NCBI GenBank assembly: GCA_949316495.1
Contig: OX439004.1
Location: 18,392,425-18,456,424 of the forward strand
Length of the DNA stretch: 64,000 bases
Direction: 5' to 3'
Source: Amphiduros pacificus
Lineage: Eukaryota; Annelida; Polychaeta; Phyllodocida; Hesionidae
The notes under the pieces were generated by a model. That model did no database searches. It was not told the origin of the DNA and saw only the letters and a program-made list of their open reading frames with translations. Within the stretch, counting starts at the first letter, position 1, and every line of letters starts with the position of its first letter. Below are positions 13,766 to 29,800 of this stretch, in pieces. Position numbers and translations under genes: made by a program.

Positions 13766-16700
13766 GCAGTTTTATAACAAAATTTTGGAGCCACCCAATC
13801 GATTTCTGACGTGCCGATGATCAACGCTAACTCGAAAAAGGGGTGAAATATTGGTTTTGAATTTTTCATATATGCATGCTGATCACTGCATTCTCCAAAC
13901 AGATCAGAAATGTGGAATGGGGTGAGATGCACTTTAGAACAAAATTTCGGAGCCACCCAATCGATTTCTGACGTGCCGATGATCAGCGGTAACTCGAAAA
14001 AGGGGCAATATATTGGTTTTGAATTTTTCATATATGCATGCTGATCACTGCAGTCTCCAAACAGATCAGAAATGTGGAATGGGGTGAGATGCACTTTAGA
14101 ATAAAATTTCGGAGCCACCCAATCAATTTTTGACGTGCCGATGATCAACTCTAACTCGAAAAAGGGTCGAAATATTGGTTTTGAATTTTTTATATATGCA
14201 TGCTGATCACTACAGTCTCCAAACAGATCAGAAAAGTCCAATGGGGTGAGATGCACTTTAGAACAAAATTTGGGAGCCACCCAATCGATTTCTGACGTGC
14301 CGATGATCAACGCTAACTCGAAAAAGGGGCGAAATATTGGTTTTGAATTTTTCATATATGCATGCTGATCACTGCAGTCTCCAAACAGATCAGTAATGTG
14401 GAATGGGGTGAGATGCACTTTAGAACAAAATTTCGGAGCCACCCAATCGATTTCTGACGTGCCGATGATCAGCGGTAACTCGAAAAAGGGGCGATATATT
14501 GGTTTTGAATTTTTCATATATGCATGCTGATCACTGCAGTCTCCAAACAGATCAGAAATGTGGAATGGGGTGAGATGCACTTTAGAACAAAATTTCGGAG
14601 CCACCCAATGGATTTATGACGTGCCGATGATCAACGGTAACTCGAAAAAGGGGCGAAATATTGGTTTTGAATTTTTCATATATGCATGCTGATCACTGCA
14701 GTCTCCAAACAGATCAGAAATGTGGATTGGGGTGAGATGCACTTTAGAATAAAATTTCGGAGCCACCCAATCAATTTCTGATATGCCGATGATCAACGCT
14801 AACTTGAAAAAGGGGCGAAATATTGGTTTTGAACATTTCATATATGCATGCTGATCACTGCAGTCTCCAAACAGATCAGAAATGTGGATTGGGGTGAGAT
14901 GCACTTTAGAATAAAATTTCGGAGCCACCCAATCAATTTCTGATATGCCGATGATCAACGCTAACTTGAAAAAGGGGCGAAATATTGGTTTTGAATTTTT
15001 CATATATGCATGCTGATCACTGCAGTCTCCAAACAGATCAGAAATGTCTAATGGGGTGAGATGCACTTTAGAATAAAATTTCGGAGTCAACCAATTGATT
15101 TCTGACGTGCCGATGATCAACGGTAACTTGAAAATGGGGCGAAATATTGGTTTTGAATTTTTCATATATGCATGCTGATCACTGCAGTCTCCAAACAGAT
15201 TAGAAATGTGGAATGGGGTGAGATGCACTTTAGAACAAAATTTGGGAGCCACCCAATCGATTTCTGACGTGCCGATGATCAACGGTAACTCGAAAAAGGG
15301 GCGAAATATTGGTTTTGAATTTTTCATATATGCATGCTGATCACTGCAGTATCCAAACAGAACAGAAATGTGGAATGGGGTGAGATGCACTTTAGAACAA
15401 AATTTCGGAGCCACCCAATAGATTTCTGACATGTTGATGATCAACGGTAACTCGAAAAAGGGGCGAAATATTGGTTTTGAATTTTTCATATATGCATGCT
15501 GATCACTGCAGTCTCCAAACAGATCAGAAATGTGGAATGGGGTGAGATGCACTTTAGAACAAAATTTGGGAGCCACCCAATCGATTTTTGACGTGCCGAT
15601 GATCAACGCTAACTCGAAAAAGGGGCGAAATATTGGTTTTGAATTTTTCATATATGCATGCTGATCACTGCAGTCTCCAAACAGATCAGAAATGTGGAAT
15701 GGGGTGAGATGCACTTTAGAATAAAATTTCGGAGCCACACAATCAATTTTTGACGTGCCGATGATCAACGCTAACTTGAAAAAGGGGCGAAATATTGGTT
15801 TTGAATTTTTCATATATGCATGCTGATCACTGCAGTCTCCAAACAGATCAGAAATGTGGAATGGGGTGAGATGCACTTTAGAATAAAATTTCGGAGCCAC
15901 ACAATCAATATTTGACGTGCCGATGATCAACGCTAACTTGAAAAAGGGGCGAAATATTGGTTTTGAATTTTTCATATATGCATGCTGATCACTGCAGTCT
16001 CCAAACAGATCAGAAATGTGGATTGGGGTGAGATGCACTTTAGAATAAAATTTCGGAGCCACCCAATCGATTTTTGACTTGCCGATGATCAACGCTAACT
16101 CGAAAAAGGGGCGAAATATTGGTTTTGAATTTTTCATATATGCATGCTGATCACTGCAGTCTCCAAACAGATCAGAAATGTGGATTGGGGTGAGATGCAC
16201 TTTAGAATAAAATTTCGGAGCCACCCAATCAATTTCTGATATGCCGATGATCAACGCTAACTTGAAAAAGGGGCGAAATATTGGTTTTGAATATTTCATA
16301 TATGCATGCTGATCACTGCAGTCTCCAAACAGATCAGAAATGTGGAATGGGGTGAGATGCACTTTAGAACAAAATTTGGGAGCCACCCAATCGATTTTTG
16401 ACGTGCCGATGATCATCGCTAACTCGAAAAAGGGGCGAAATATTGGTTTTGAATTTTTCATATATGCATGCTGATCACTGCAGTCTCCAAACAGATCAGA
16501 AATGTGGAATGGGGTGAGATGCACTTTAGAACAAAATTTCGGAGCCACCCAATCGATTTCTGACGTGCCGATGATCAGCGGTAACTCGAAAAAGGGGCGA
16601 TATATTGGTTTTGAATTTTTCATATATGCATGCTGATCACTGCAGTGTCGAAAGAGATCAGAAATGTGGAATGGGGTGAGATGCAGTTTTATAACAAAAT

Positions 16701-19700
16701 TTTGGAGCCACCCAATCGATTTCTGACGTGCCGATGATCAACGCTAACTCGAAAAAGGGGTGAAATATTGGTTTTGAATTTTTCATATATGCATGCTGAT
16801 CACTGCATTCTCCAAACAGATCAGAAATGTGGAATGGGGTGAGATGCACTTTAGAACAAAATTTCGGAGCCACCCAATCGATTTCTGACGTGCCGATGAT
16901 CAGCGGTAACTCGAAAAAGGGGCAATATATTGGTTTTGAATTTTTCATATATGCATGCTGATCACTGCAGTCTCCAAACAGATCAGAAATGTGGAATGGG
17001 GTGAGATGCACTTTAGAATAAAATTTCGGAGCCACCCAATCAATTTTTGACGTGCCGATGATCAACTCTAACTCGAAAAAGGGTCGAAATATTGGTTTTG
17101 AATTTTTTATATATGCATGCTGATCACTACAGTCTCCAAACAGATCAGAAAAGTCCAATGGGGTGAGATGCACTTTAGAACAAAATTTGGGAGCCACCCA
17201 ATCGATTTCTGACGTGCCGATGATCAACGCTAACTCGAAAAAGGGGCGAAATATTGGTTTTGAATTTTTCATATATGCATGCTGATCACTGCAGTCTCCA
17301 AACAGATCAGTAATGTGGAATGGGGTGAGATGCACTTTAGAACAAAATTTCGGAGCCACCCAATCGATTTCTGACGTGCCGATGATCAGCGGTAACTCGA
17401 AAAAGGGGCGATATATTGGTTTTGAATTTTTCATATATGCATGCTGATCACTGCAGTCTCCAAACAGATCAGAAATGTGGAATGGGGTGAGATGCACTTT
17501 AGAACAAAATTTCGGAGCCACCCAATGGATTTATGACGTGCCGATGATCAACGGTAACTCGAAAAAGGGGCGAAATATTGGTTTTGAATTTTTCATATAT
17601 GCATGCTGATCACTGCAGTCTCCAAACAGATCAGAAATGTGGATTGGGGTGAGATGCACTTTAGAATAAAATTTCGGAGCCACCCAATCAATTTCTGATA
17701 TGCCGATGATCAACGCTAACTTGAAAAAGGGGCGAAATATTGGTTTTGAATATTTCATATATGCATGCTGATCACTGCAGTCTCCAAACAGATCAGAAAT
17801 GTGGATTGGGGTGAGATGCACTTTAGAATAAAATTTCGGAGCCACCCAATCAATTTCTGATATGCCGATGATCAACGCTAACTTGAAAAAGGGGCGAAAT
17901 ATTGGTTTTGAATTTTTCATATATGCATGCTGATCACTGCAGTCTCCAAACAGATCAGAAATGTCTAATGGGGTGAGATGCACTTTAGAATAAAATTTCG
18001 GAGTCAACCAATTGATTTCTGACGTGCCGATGATCAACGGTAACTTGAAAATGGGGCGAAATATTGGTTTTGAATTTTTCATATATGCATGCTGATCACT
18101 GCAGTCTCCAAACAGATTAGAAATGTGGAATGGGGTGAGATGCACTTTAGAACAAAATTTGGGAGCCACCCAATCGATTTCTGACGTGCCGATGATCAAC
18201 GGTAACTCGAAAAAGGGGCGAAATATTGGTTTTGAATTTTTCATATATGCATGCTGATCACTGCAGTATCCAAACAGAACAGAAATGTGGAATGGGGTGA
18301 GATGCACTTTAGAACAAAATTTCGGAGCCACCCAATAGATTTCTGACATGTTGATGATCAACGGTAACTCGAAAAAGGGGCGAAATATTGGTTTTGAATT
18401 TTTCATATATGCATGCTGATCACTGCAGTCTCCAAACAGATCAGAAATGTGGAATGGGGTGAGATGCACTTTAGAACAAAATTTGGGAGCCACCCAATCG
18501 ATTTTTGACGTGCCGATGATCAACGCTAACTCGAAAAAGGGGCGAAATATTGGTTTTGAATTTTTCATATATGCATGCTGATCACTGCAGTCTCCAAACA
18601 GATCAGAAATGTGGAATGGGGTGAGATGCACTTTAGAATAAAATTTCGGAGCCACACAATCAATTTTTGACGTGCCGATGATCAACGCTAACTTGAAAAA
18701 GGGGCGAAATATTGGTTTTGAATTTTTCATATATGCATGCTGATCACTGCAGTCTCCAAACAGATCAGAAATGTGGAATGGGGTGAGATGCACTTTAGAA
18801 TAAAATTTCGGAGCCACACAATCAATTTTTGACGTGCCGATGATCAACGCTAACTTGAAAAAGGGGCGAAATATTGGTTTTGAATTTTTCATATATGCAT
18901 GCTGATCACTGCAGTCTCCAAACAGATCAGAAATGTGGATTGGGGTGAGATGCACTTTAGAATAAAATTTCGGAGCCACCCAATCGATTTTTGACTTGCC
19001 GATGATCAACGCTAACTCGAAAAAGGGGCGAAATATTGGTTTTGAATTTTTCATATATGCATGCTGATCACTGCAGTCTCCAAACAGATCAGAAATGTGG
19101 ATTGGGGTGAGATGCACTTTAGAATAAAATTTCGGAGCCACCCAATCAATTTCTGATATGCCGATGATCAACGCTAACTTGAAAAAGGGGCGAAATATTG
19201 GTTTTGAATATTTCATATATGCATGCTGATCACTGCAGTCTCCAAACAGATCAGAAATGTGGAATGGGGTGAGATGCACTTTAGAACAAAATTTGGGAGC
19301 CACCCAATCGATTTTTGACGTGCCGATGATCATCGCTAACTCGAAAAAGGGGCGAAATATTGGTTTTGAATTTTTCATATATGCATGCTGATCACTGCAG
19401 TCTCCAAACAGATCAGAAATGTGGAATGGGGTGAGATGCACTTTAGAACAAAATTTCGGAGCCACCCAATCGATTTCTGACGTGCCGATGATCAGCGGTA
19501 ACTCGAAAAAGGGGCGATATATTGGTTTTGAATTTTTCATATATGCATGCTGATCACTGCAGTGTCGAAAGAGATCAGAAATGTGGAATGGGGTGAGATG
19601 CAGTTTTATAACAAAATTTTGGAGCCACCCAATCGATTTCTGACGTGCCGATGATCAACGCTAACTCGAAAAAGGGGTGAAATATTGGTTTTGAATTTTT

Positions 19701-22516
19701 CATATATGCATGCTGATCACTGCATTCTCCAAACAGATCAGAAATGTGGAATGGGGTGAGATGCACTTTAGAACAAAATTTCGGAGCCACCCAATCGATT
19801 TCTGACGTGCCGATGATCAGCGGTAACTCGAAAAAGGGGCAATATATTGGTTTTGAATTTTTCATATATGCATGCTGATCACTGCAGTCTCCAAACAGAT
19901 CAGAAATGTGGAATGGGGTGAGATGCACTTTAGAATAAAATTTCGGAGCCACCCAATCAATTTTTGACGTGCCGATGATCAACTCTAACTCGAAAAAGGG
20001 TCGAAATATTGGTTTTGAATTTTTTATATATGCATGCTGATCACTACAGTCTCCAAACAGATCAGAAAAGTCCAATGGGGTGAGATGCACTTTAGAACAA
20101 AATTTGGGAGCCACCCAATCGATTTCTGACGTGCCGATGATCAACGCTAACTCGAAAAAGGGGCGAAATATTGGTTTTGAATTTTTCATATATGCATGCT
20201 GATCACTGCAGTCTCCAAACAGATCAGTAATGTGGAATGGGGTGAGATGCACTTTAGAACAAAATTTCGGAGCCACCCAATCGATTTCTGACGTGCCGAT
20301 GATCAGCGGTAACTCGAAAAAGGGGCGATATATTGGTTTTGAATTTTTCATATATGCATGCTGATCACTGCAGTCTCCAAACAGATCAGAAATGTGGAAT
20401 GGGGTGAGATGCACTTTAGAACAAAATTTCGGAGCCACCCAATGGATTTATGACGTGCCGATGATCAACGGTAACTCGAAAAAGGGGCGAAATATTGGTT
20501 TTGAATTTTTCATATATGCATGCTGATCACTGCAGTCTCCAAACAGATCAGAAATGTGGATTGGGGTGAGATGCACTTTAGAATAAAATTTCGGAGCCAC
20601 CCAATCAATTTCTGATATGCCGATGATCAACGCTAACTTGAAAAAGGGGCGAAATATTGGTTTTGAATATTTCATATATGCATGCTGATCACTGCAGTCT
20701 CCAAACAGATCAGAAATGTGGATTGGGGTGAGATGCACTTTAGAATAAAATTTCGGAGCCACCCAATCAATTTCTGATATGCCGATGATCAACGCTAACT
20801 TGAAAAAGGGGCGAAATATTGGTTTTGAATTTTTCATATATGCATGCTGATCACTGCAGTCTCCAAACAGATCAGAAATGTCTAATGGGGTGAGATGCAC
20901 TTTAGAATAAAATTTCGGAGTCAACCAATTGATTTCTGACGTGCCGATGATCAACGGTAACTTGAAAATGGGGCGAAATATTGGTTTTGAATTTTTCATA
21001 TATGCATGCTGATCACTGCAGTCTCCAAACAGATTAGAAATGTGGAATGGGGTGAGATGCACTTTAGAACAAAATTTGGGAGCCACCCAATCGATTTCTG
21101 ACGTGCCGATGATCAACGGTAACTCGAAAAAGGGGCGAAATATTGGTTTTGAATTTTTCATATATGCATGCTGATCACTGCAGTATCCAAACAGAACAGA
21201 AATGTGGAATGGGGTGAGATGCACTTTAGAACAAAATTTCGGAGCCACCCAATAGATTTCTGACATGTTGATGATCAACGGTAACTCGAAAAAGGGGCGA
21301 AATATTGGTTTTGAATTTTTCATATATGCATGCTGATCACTGCAGTCTCCAAACAGATCAGAAATGTGGAATGGGGTGAGATGCACTTTAGAACAAAATT
21401 TGGGAGCCACCCAATCGATTTTTGACGTGCCGATGATCAACGCTAACTCGAAAAAGGGGCGAAATATTGGTTTTGAATTTTTCATATATGCATGCTGATC
21501 ACTGCAGTCTCCAAACAGATCAGAAATGTGGAATGGGGTGAGATGCACTTTAGAATAAAATTTCGGAGCCACACAATCAATTTTTGACGTGCCGATGATC
21601 AACGCTAACTTGAAAAAGGGGCGAAATATTGGTTTTGAATTTTTCATATATGCATGCTGATCACTGCAGTCTCCAAACAGATCAGAAATGTGGAATGGGG
21701 TGAGATGCACTTTAGAATAAAATTTCGGAGCCACACAATCAATTTTTGACGTGCCGATGATCAACGCTAACTTGAAAAAGGGGCGAAATATTGGTTTTGA
21801 ATTTTTCATATATGCATGCTGATCACTGCAGTCTCCAAACAGATCAGAAATGTGGATTGGGGTGAGATGCACTTTAGAATAAAATTTCGGAGCCACCCAA
21901 TCGATTTTTGACTTGCCGATGATCAACGCTAACTCGAAAAAGGGGCGAAATATTGGTTTTGAATTTTTCATATATGCATGCTGATCACTGCAGTCTCCAA
22001 ACAGATCAGAAATGTGGATTGGGGTGAGATGCACTTTAGAATAAAATTTCGGAGCCACCCAATCAATTTCTGATATGCCGATGATCAACGCTAACTTGAA
22101 AAAGGGGCGAAATATTGGTTTTGAATATTTCATATATGCATGCTGATCACTGCAGTCTCCAAACAGATCAGAAATGTGGAATGGGGTGAGATGCACTTTA
22201 GAACAAAATTTGGGAGCCACCCAATCGATTTTTGACGTGCCGATGATCATCGCTAACTCGAAAAAGGGGCGAAATATTGGTTTTGAATTTTTCATATATG
22301 CATGCTGATCACTGCAGTCTCCAAACAGATCAGAAATGTGGAATGGGGTGAGATGCACTTTAGAACAAAATTTCGGAGCCACCCAATCGATTTCTGACGT
22401 GCCGATGATCAGCGGTAACTCGAAAAAGGGGCGATATATTGGTTTTGAATTTTTCATATATGCATGCTGATCACTGCAGTGTCGAAAGAGATCAGAAATG
22501 TGGAATGGGGTGAGAT
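13766..22516. repeat. Three tandem 2917-bp higher-order repeats (18 monomers each)
   Basis: Units 13766-16682, 16683-19599 and 19600-22516 each have 18 monomers (18 x 162 + 1). The variants come in the same order, and translation of the open minus frame in the second and third units is identical over more than 650 codons. The first differs by only a few bases, for example GAACATTTCATA near 14832 where the others have GAATATTTCATA, and CAATATTTGACG near 15907. Such near-identity implies very recent amplification or homogenisation by unequal exchange. Confidence 0.93.
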
Positions 22517-23813
22517 GCAGTTTTATAACAAAATTTTGGAGCCACCCAATCGATTTCTGACGTGCCGATGATCAACGCTAACTCGAAAAAGGGGTGAAAT
22601 ATTGGTTTTGAATTTTTCATATATGCATGCTGATCACTGCATTCTCCAAACAGATCAGAAATGTGGAATGGGGTGAGATGCACTTTAGAACAAAATTTCG
22701 GAGCCACCCAATCGATTTCTGACGTGCCGATGATCAGCGGTAACTCGAAAAAGGGGCAATATATTGGTTTTGAATTTTTCATATATGCATGCTGATCACT
22801 GCAGTCTCCAAACAGATCAGAAATGTGGAATGGGGTGAGATGCACTTTAGAATAAAATTTCGGAGCCACCCAATCAATTTTTGACGTGCCGATGATCAAC
22901 TCTAACTCGAAAAAGGGTCGAAATATTGGTTTTGAATTTTTTATATATGCATGCTGATCACTACAGTCTCCAAACAGATCAGAAAAGTCCAATGGGGTGA
23001 GATGCACTTTAGAACAAAATTTGGGAGCCACCCAATCGATTTCTGACGTGCCGATGATCAACGCTAACTTGAAAAAGGGGCGAAATATTGGTTTTGAATT
23101 TTTCATATATGCATGCTGATCACTGCAGTCTCCAAACAGATCAGTAATGTGGAATGGGGTGAGATGCACTTTAGAACAAAATTTCGGAGCCACCCAATCG
23201 ATTTCTGACGTGCCGATGATCAGCGGTAACTCGAAAAAGGGGCGATATATTGGTTTTGAATTTTTCATATATGCATGCTGATCACTGCAGTCTCCAAACA
23301 GATCAGAAATGTGGAATGGGGTGAGATGCACTTTAGAACAAAATTTCGGAGCCACCCAATGGATTTATGACGTGCCGATGATCAACGCTAACTCGAAAAA
23401 GGGGTGAAATATTGGTTTTCAATTTTTCATATATGCATGCTGATCACTGCAGTCTCCAAACAGATCAGAAATGTGGAATGGGGTGAGATGCACTTTAGAA
23501 TAAAATTTCGGAGCCACACAATCAATTTTTGACGTGCCGATGATCAACGCTAACTTGAAAAAGGGGCGAAATATTGGTTTTGAATTTTTCATATATGCAT
23601 GCTGATCACTGCAGTCTCCAAACAGATCAGAAATGTGGAATGGGGTGAGATGCACTTTAGAACAAAATTTCGGAGCCACCCAATCGATTTCTGACGTGCC
23701 GATGATCAGCGGTAACTCGAAAAAGGGGCGATATATTGGTTTTGAATTTTTCATATATGCATGCTGATCACTGCAGTGTCCAAAGAGATCAGAAATGTGG
23801 AATGGGGTGAGAT
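22517..23813. repeat. 1297-bp (8-monomer) higher-order unit of satellite A, first copy
   Basis: Marker-to-marker unit of 8 x 162 + 1 bp. A unit of the same length and almost the same monomer order lies at 34350-35646. Both sit beside a longer higher-order block, as if a larger repeat had lost ten monomers from the 2917-bp form. They differ at least where this copy has AACGCTAACTTG near 23060 and the other has AACGGTAACTCG. Confidence 0.85.
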
Positions 23814-26800
23814 GCAGTTTTATAACAAAATTTTGGAGCCACCCAATCGATTTCTGACGTGCCGATGATCAACGCTAACTCGAAAAAGGGGTGAAATATT
23901 GGTTTTGAATTTTTCATATATGCATGCTGATCACTGCATTCTCCAAACAGATCAGAAATGTGGAATGGGGTGAGATGCACTTTAGAACAAAATTTCGGAG
24001 CCACCCAATCGATTTCTGACGTGCCGATGATCAGCGGTAACTCGAAAAAGGGGCAATATATTGGTTTTGAATTTTTCATATATGCATGCTGATCACTGCA
24101 GTCTCCAAACAGATCAGAAATGTGGAATGGGGTGAGATGCACTTTAGAACAAAATTTCGGAGCCACCCAATCGATTTTTGACGTGCCGATGATCATCGCT
24201 AACTCGAAAAAGGGGCGAAATATTGGTTTTGAATTTTTCATATATGCATGCTGATCACTGCAGTCTCCAAACAGATCAGAAATGTGGAATGGGGTGAGAT
24301 GCACTTTAGAACAAAATTTCGGAGCCACCCAATCGATTTCTGACGTGCCGATGATCAGCGGTAACTCGAAAAAGGGGCAATATATTGGTTTTGAATTTTT
24401 CATATATGCATGCTGATCACTGCAGTCTCCAAACAGATCAGAAATGTGGAATGGGGTGAGATGCACTTTAGAATAAAATTTCGGAGCCACCCAATCAATT
24501 TTTGACGTGCCGATGATCAACTCTAACTCGAAAAAGGGTCGAAATATTGGTTTTGAATTTTTCATATATGCATGCTGATCACTACAGTCTCCAAAGAGAT
24601 CAGAAAAGTCCAATGGGGTGAGATGCACTTTAGAACAAAATTTGGGAGCCACCCAATCGATTTCTGACGTGCCGATGATCAACGCTAACTTGAAAAAGGG
24701 GCGAAATATTGGTTTTGAATTTTTCATATATGCATGCTGATCACTGCAGTATCCAAACAGATCAGAAATGTGGAATGGGGTGAGATGCACTTTAGAACAA
24801 AATTTCGGAGCCACCAAATCGATTTCTGATGTGCCGATGATCAACGGTAACTCGAAAAAGGGGTGAAATATTGGTTTTGAATTTTTCATATATGCATGCT
24901 GATCACTGCATTCTCCAAACAGATCAGAAAAGTCCAATGGGGTGAGATGCACTTTAGAACAAAATTTCGGAGCCACCCAATCGATTTCTGACATGCCGAT
25001 GATCAACGGTAACTCGAAAAAGGGGCGAAATATTGGTTTTGAATTTTTCATATATGCATGCTGATCACTGCAGTGTCCAAAGAGATCAGAAATGTGGAAT
25101 GGGGTGAGATGCACTTTAGAACAAAATTTGGGAGCCACCCAATCGATTTCTGACGTGCCGATGATCAACGGTAACTCGAAAAAGGGGCGAAATATTGGTT
25201 TTGAATTTTTCATATATGCATGCTGATCACTGCAGTCTCCAAACAGATCAGAAATGTGGAATGGGGTGAGATGCACTTTAGAATAAAATTTTGGAGCCAC
25301 CCAATCGATTTCTGAAGTGCCGATGATCAACGGTAGCTCGAAAAAATGGCGATATATTGGTTTTCAATTTTTCATATATGCATGCTGATCACTGCAGTCT
25401 CCAAACAGATCAGAAATGTGGAATGGGGTGAGATGCACTTTAGAATAAAATTTCGGAGCCACCCAATCAATTTCTGATGTGCCGATGATCAACGGTAACT
25501 TGAATAAGGGGCGAAATATTGGTTTTGAAATTTTCATATATGCATGCTGATCACTGCAGTCTCCAAACAGATCAGAAATGTGGAATGGGGTGAGATGCAC
25601 TTTAGAACAAAATTTGGGAGCCACCCAATCGATTTCTGACGTGCCGATGATCAACGCTAACTCGAAAAAGGGGTGAAATATTGGTTTTCAATTTTTCATA
25701 TATGCATGCTGATCACTGCAGTCTCCAAACAGATCAGAAATGTGGAATGGGGTGAGATGCACTTTAGAATAAAATTTCGGAGCCACACAATCAATTTTTG
25801 ACGTGCCGATGATCAACGCTAACTTGAAAAAGGGGCGAAATATTGGTTTTGAATTTTTCATATATGCATGCTGATCACTGCAGTCTCCAAACAGATCAGA
25901 AATGTGGAATGGGGTGAGATGCACTTTAGAACAAAATTTCGGAGCCACCCAATCGATTTCTGACGTGCCGATGATCAGCGGTAACTCGAAAAAGGGGCGA
26001 TATATTGGTTTTGAATTTTTCATATATGCATGCTGATCACTGCAGTGTCCAAAGAGATCAGAAATGTGGAATGGGGTGAGATGCAGTTTTATAACAAAAT
26101 TTTGGAGCCACCCAATCGATTTCTGACGTGCCGATGATCAACGCTAACTCGAAAAAGGGGTGAAATATTGGTTTTGAATTTTTCATATATGCATGCTGAT
26201 CACTGCATTCTCCAAACAGATCAGAAATGTGGAATGGGGTGAGATGCACTTTAGAACAAAATTTCGGAGCCACCCAATCGATTTCTGACGTGCCGATGAT
26301 CAGCGGTAACTCGAAAAAGGGGCAATATATTGGTTTTGAATTTTTCATATATGCATGCTGATCACTGCAGTCTCCAAACAGATCAGAAATGTGGAATGGG
26401 GTGAGATGCACTTTAGAACAAAATTTGGGAGCCACCCAATCGATTTTTGACGTGCCGATGATCATCGCTAACTCGAAAAAGGGGCGAAATATTGGTTTTG
26501 AATTTTTCATATATGCATGCTGATCACTGCAGTCTCCAAACAGATCAGAAATGTGGAATGGGGTGAGATGCACTTTAGAACAAAATTTCGGAGCCACCCA
26601 ATCGATTTCTGACGTGCCGATGATCAGCGGTAACTCGAAAAAGGGGCAATATATTGGTTTTGAATTTTTCATATATGCATGCTGATCACTGCAGTCTCCA
26701 AACAGATCAGAAATGTGGAATGGGGTGAGATGCACTTTAGAATAAAATTTCGGAGCCACCCAATCAATTTTTGACGTGCCGATGATCAACTCTAACTCGA

Positions 26801-29800
26801 AAAAGGGTCGAAATATTGGTTTTGAATTTTTTATATATGCATGCTGATCACTACAGTCTCCAAACAGATCAGAAAAGTCCAATGGGGTGAGATGCACTTT
26901 AGAACAAAATTTGGGAGCCACCCAATCGATTTCTGACGTGCCGATGATCAACGCTAACTTGAAAAAGGGGCGAAATATTGGTTTTGAATTTTTCATATAT
27001 GCATGCTGATCACTGCAGTATCCAAACAGATCAGAAATGTGGAATGGGGTGAGATGCACTTTAGAACAAAATTTCGGAGCCACCAAATCGATTTCTGATG
27101 TGCCGATGATCAACGGTAACTCGAAAAAGGGGTGAAATATTGGTTTTGAATTTTTCATATATGCATGCTGATCACTGCATTCTCCAAACAGATCAGAAAA
27201 GTCCAATGGGGTGAGATGCACTTTAGAACAAAATTTCGGAGCCACCCAATCGATTTCTGACATGCCGATGATCAACGGTAACTCGAAAAAGGGGCGAAAT
27301 ATTGGTTTTGAATTTTTCATATATGCATGCTGATCACTGCAGTGTCCAAAGAGATCAGAAATGTGGAATGGGGTGAGATGCACTTTAGAACAAAATTTGG
27401 GAGCCACCCAATCGATTTCTGACGTGCCGATGATCAACGCTAACTCGAAAAAGGGGCGAAATATTGGTTTTGAATTTTTCATATATGCATGCTGATCACT
27501 GCAGTCTCCAAACAGATCAGAAATGTGGAATGGGGTGAGATGCACTTTAGAATAAAATTTTGGAGCCACCCAATCGATTTCTGAAGTGCCGATGATCAAC
27601 GGTAGCTCGAAAAAATGGCGATATATTGGTTTTTAATTTTTCATATATGCATGCTGATCACTGCAGTCTCCAAACAGATCAGAAATGTGGAATGGGGTGA
27701 GATGCACTTTAGAATAAAATTTCGGAGCCACCCAATCAATTTCTGATGTGCCGATGATCAACGGTAACTTGAATAAGGGGCGAAATATTGGTTTTGAATT
27801 TTTCATATATGCATGCTGATCACTGCAGTCTCCAAACAGATCAGAAATGTGGAATGGGGTGAGATGCACTTTAGAACAAAATTTGGGAGCCACCCAATCG
27901 ATTTATGACGTGCCGATGATCAACGCTAACTCGAAAAAGGGGTGAAATATTGGTTTTCAATTTTTCATATATGCATGCTGATCACTGCAGTCTCCAAACA
28001 GATCAGAAATGTGGAATGGGGTGAGATGCACTTGACAAAAAAAATTTCGGAGCCACCCAATCAATTTCTGATGTGCCGATGATCAACGGTAACTTGAATA
28101 AGGGGCAATATATTGGTTTTGAATTTTTCATATATGCATGCTGATCACTGCAGTCTCCAAACAGATCAGAAATGTGGAATGGGGTGAGATGCACTTTAGA
28201 ATAAAATTTCGGAGCCACCCAATCAATTTTTGACGTGCCGATGATCAACTCTAACTCGAAAAAGGGTCGAAATATTGGTTTTGAATTTTTTATATATGCA
28301 TGCTGATCACTGCAGTCTCCAAACAGATCAGAAATGTGGAATGGGGTGAGATGCACTTTAGAATAAAATTTCGGAGCCACACAATCAATTTTTGACGTGC
28401 CGATGATCAACGCTAACTTGAAAAAGGGGCGAAATATTGGTTTTGAATTTTTCATATATGCATGCTGATCACTGCAGTCTCCAAACAGATCAGAAATGTG
28501 GATTGGGGTGAGATGCACTTTAGAATAAAATTTCGGAGCCACCCAATCGATTTTTGACTTGCCGATGATCAACGCTAACTCGAAAAAGGGGCGAAATATT
28601 GGTTTTGAATTTTTCATATATGCATGCTGATCACTGCAGTCTCCAAACAGATCAGAAATGTGGATTGGGGTGAGATGCACTTTAGAATAAAATTTCGGAG
28701 CCACCCAATCAATTTCTGATATGCCGATGATCAACGCTAACTTGAAAAAGGGGCGAAATATTGGTTTTGAATTTTTCATATATGCATGCTGATCACTGCA
28801 GTCTCCAAACAGATCAGAAATGTGGAATGGGGTGAGATGCACTTTAGAACAAAATTTCGGAGCCACCCAATCGATTTCTGACGTGCCGATGATCAGCGGT
28901 AACTCGAAAAAGGGGCGATATATTGGTTTTGAATTTTTCATATATGCATGCTGATCACTGCAGTGTCCAAAGAGATCAGAAATGTGGAATGGGGTGAGAT
29001 GCAGTTTTATAACAAAATTTTGGAGCCACCCAATCGATTTCTGACGTGCCGATGATCAACGCTAACTCGAAAAAGGGGTGAAATATTGGTTTTGAATTTT
29101 TCATATATGCATGCTGATCACTGCATTCTCCAAACAGATCAGAAATGTGGAATGGGGTGAGATGCACTTTAGAACAAAATTTCGGAGCCACCCAATCGAT
29201 TTCTGACGTGCCGATGATCAGCGGTAACTCGAAAAAGGGGCAATATATTGGTTTTGAATTTTTCATATATGCATGCTGATCACTGCAGTCTCCAAACAGA
29301 TCAGAAATGTGGAATGGGGTGAGATGCACTTTAGAACAAAATTTCGGAGCCACCCAATCGATTTTTGACGTGCCGATGATCATCGCTAACTCGAAAAAGG
29401 GGCGAAATATTGGTTTTGAATTTTTCATATATGCATGCTGATCACTGCAGTCTCCAAACAGATCAGAAATGTGGAATGGGGTGAGATGCACTTTAGAACA
29501 AAATTTCGGAGCCACCCAATCGATTTCTGACGTGCCGATGATCAGCGGTAACTCGAAAAAGGGGCAATATATTGGTTTTGAATTTTTCATATATGCATGC
29601 TGATCACTGCAGTCTCCAAACAGATCAGAAATGTGGAATGGGGTGAGATGCACTTTAGAATAAAATTTCGGAGCCACCCAATCAATTTTTGACGTGCCGA
29701 TGATCAACTCTAACTCGAAAAAGGGTCGAAATATTGGTTTTGAATTTTTCATATATGCATGCTGATCACTACAGTCTCCAAAGAGATCAGAAAAGTCCAA

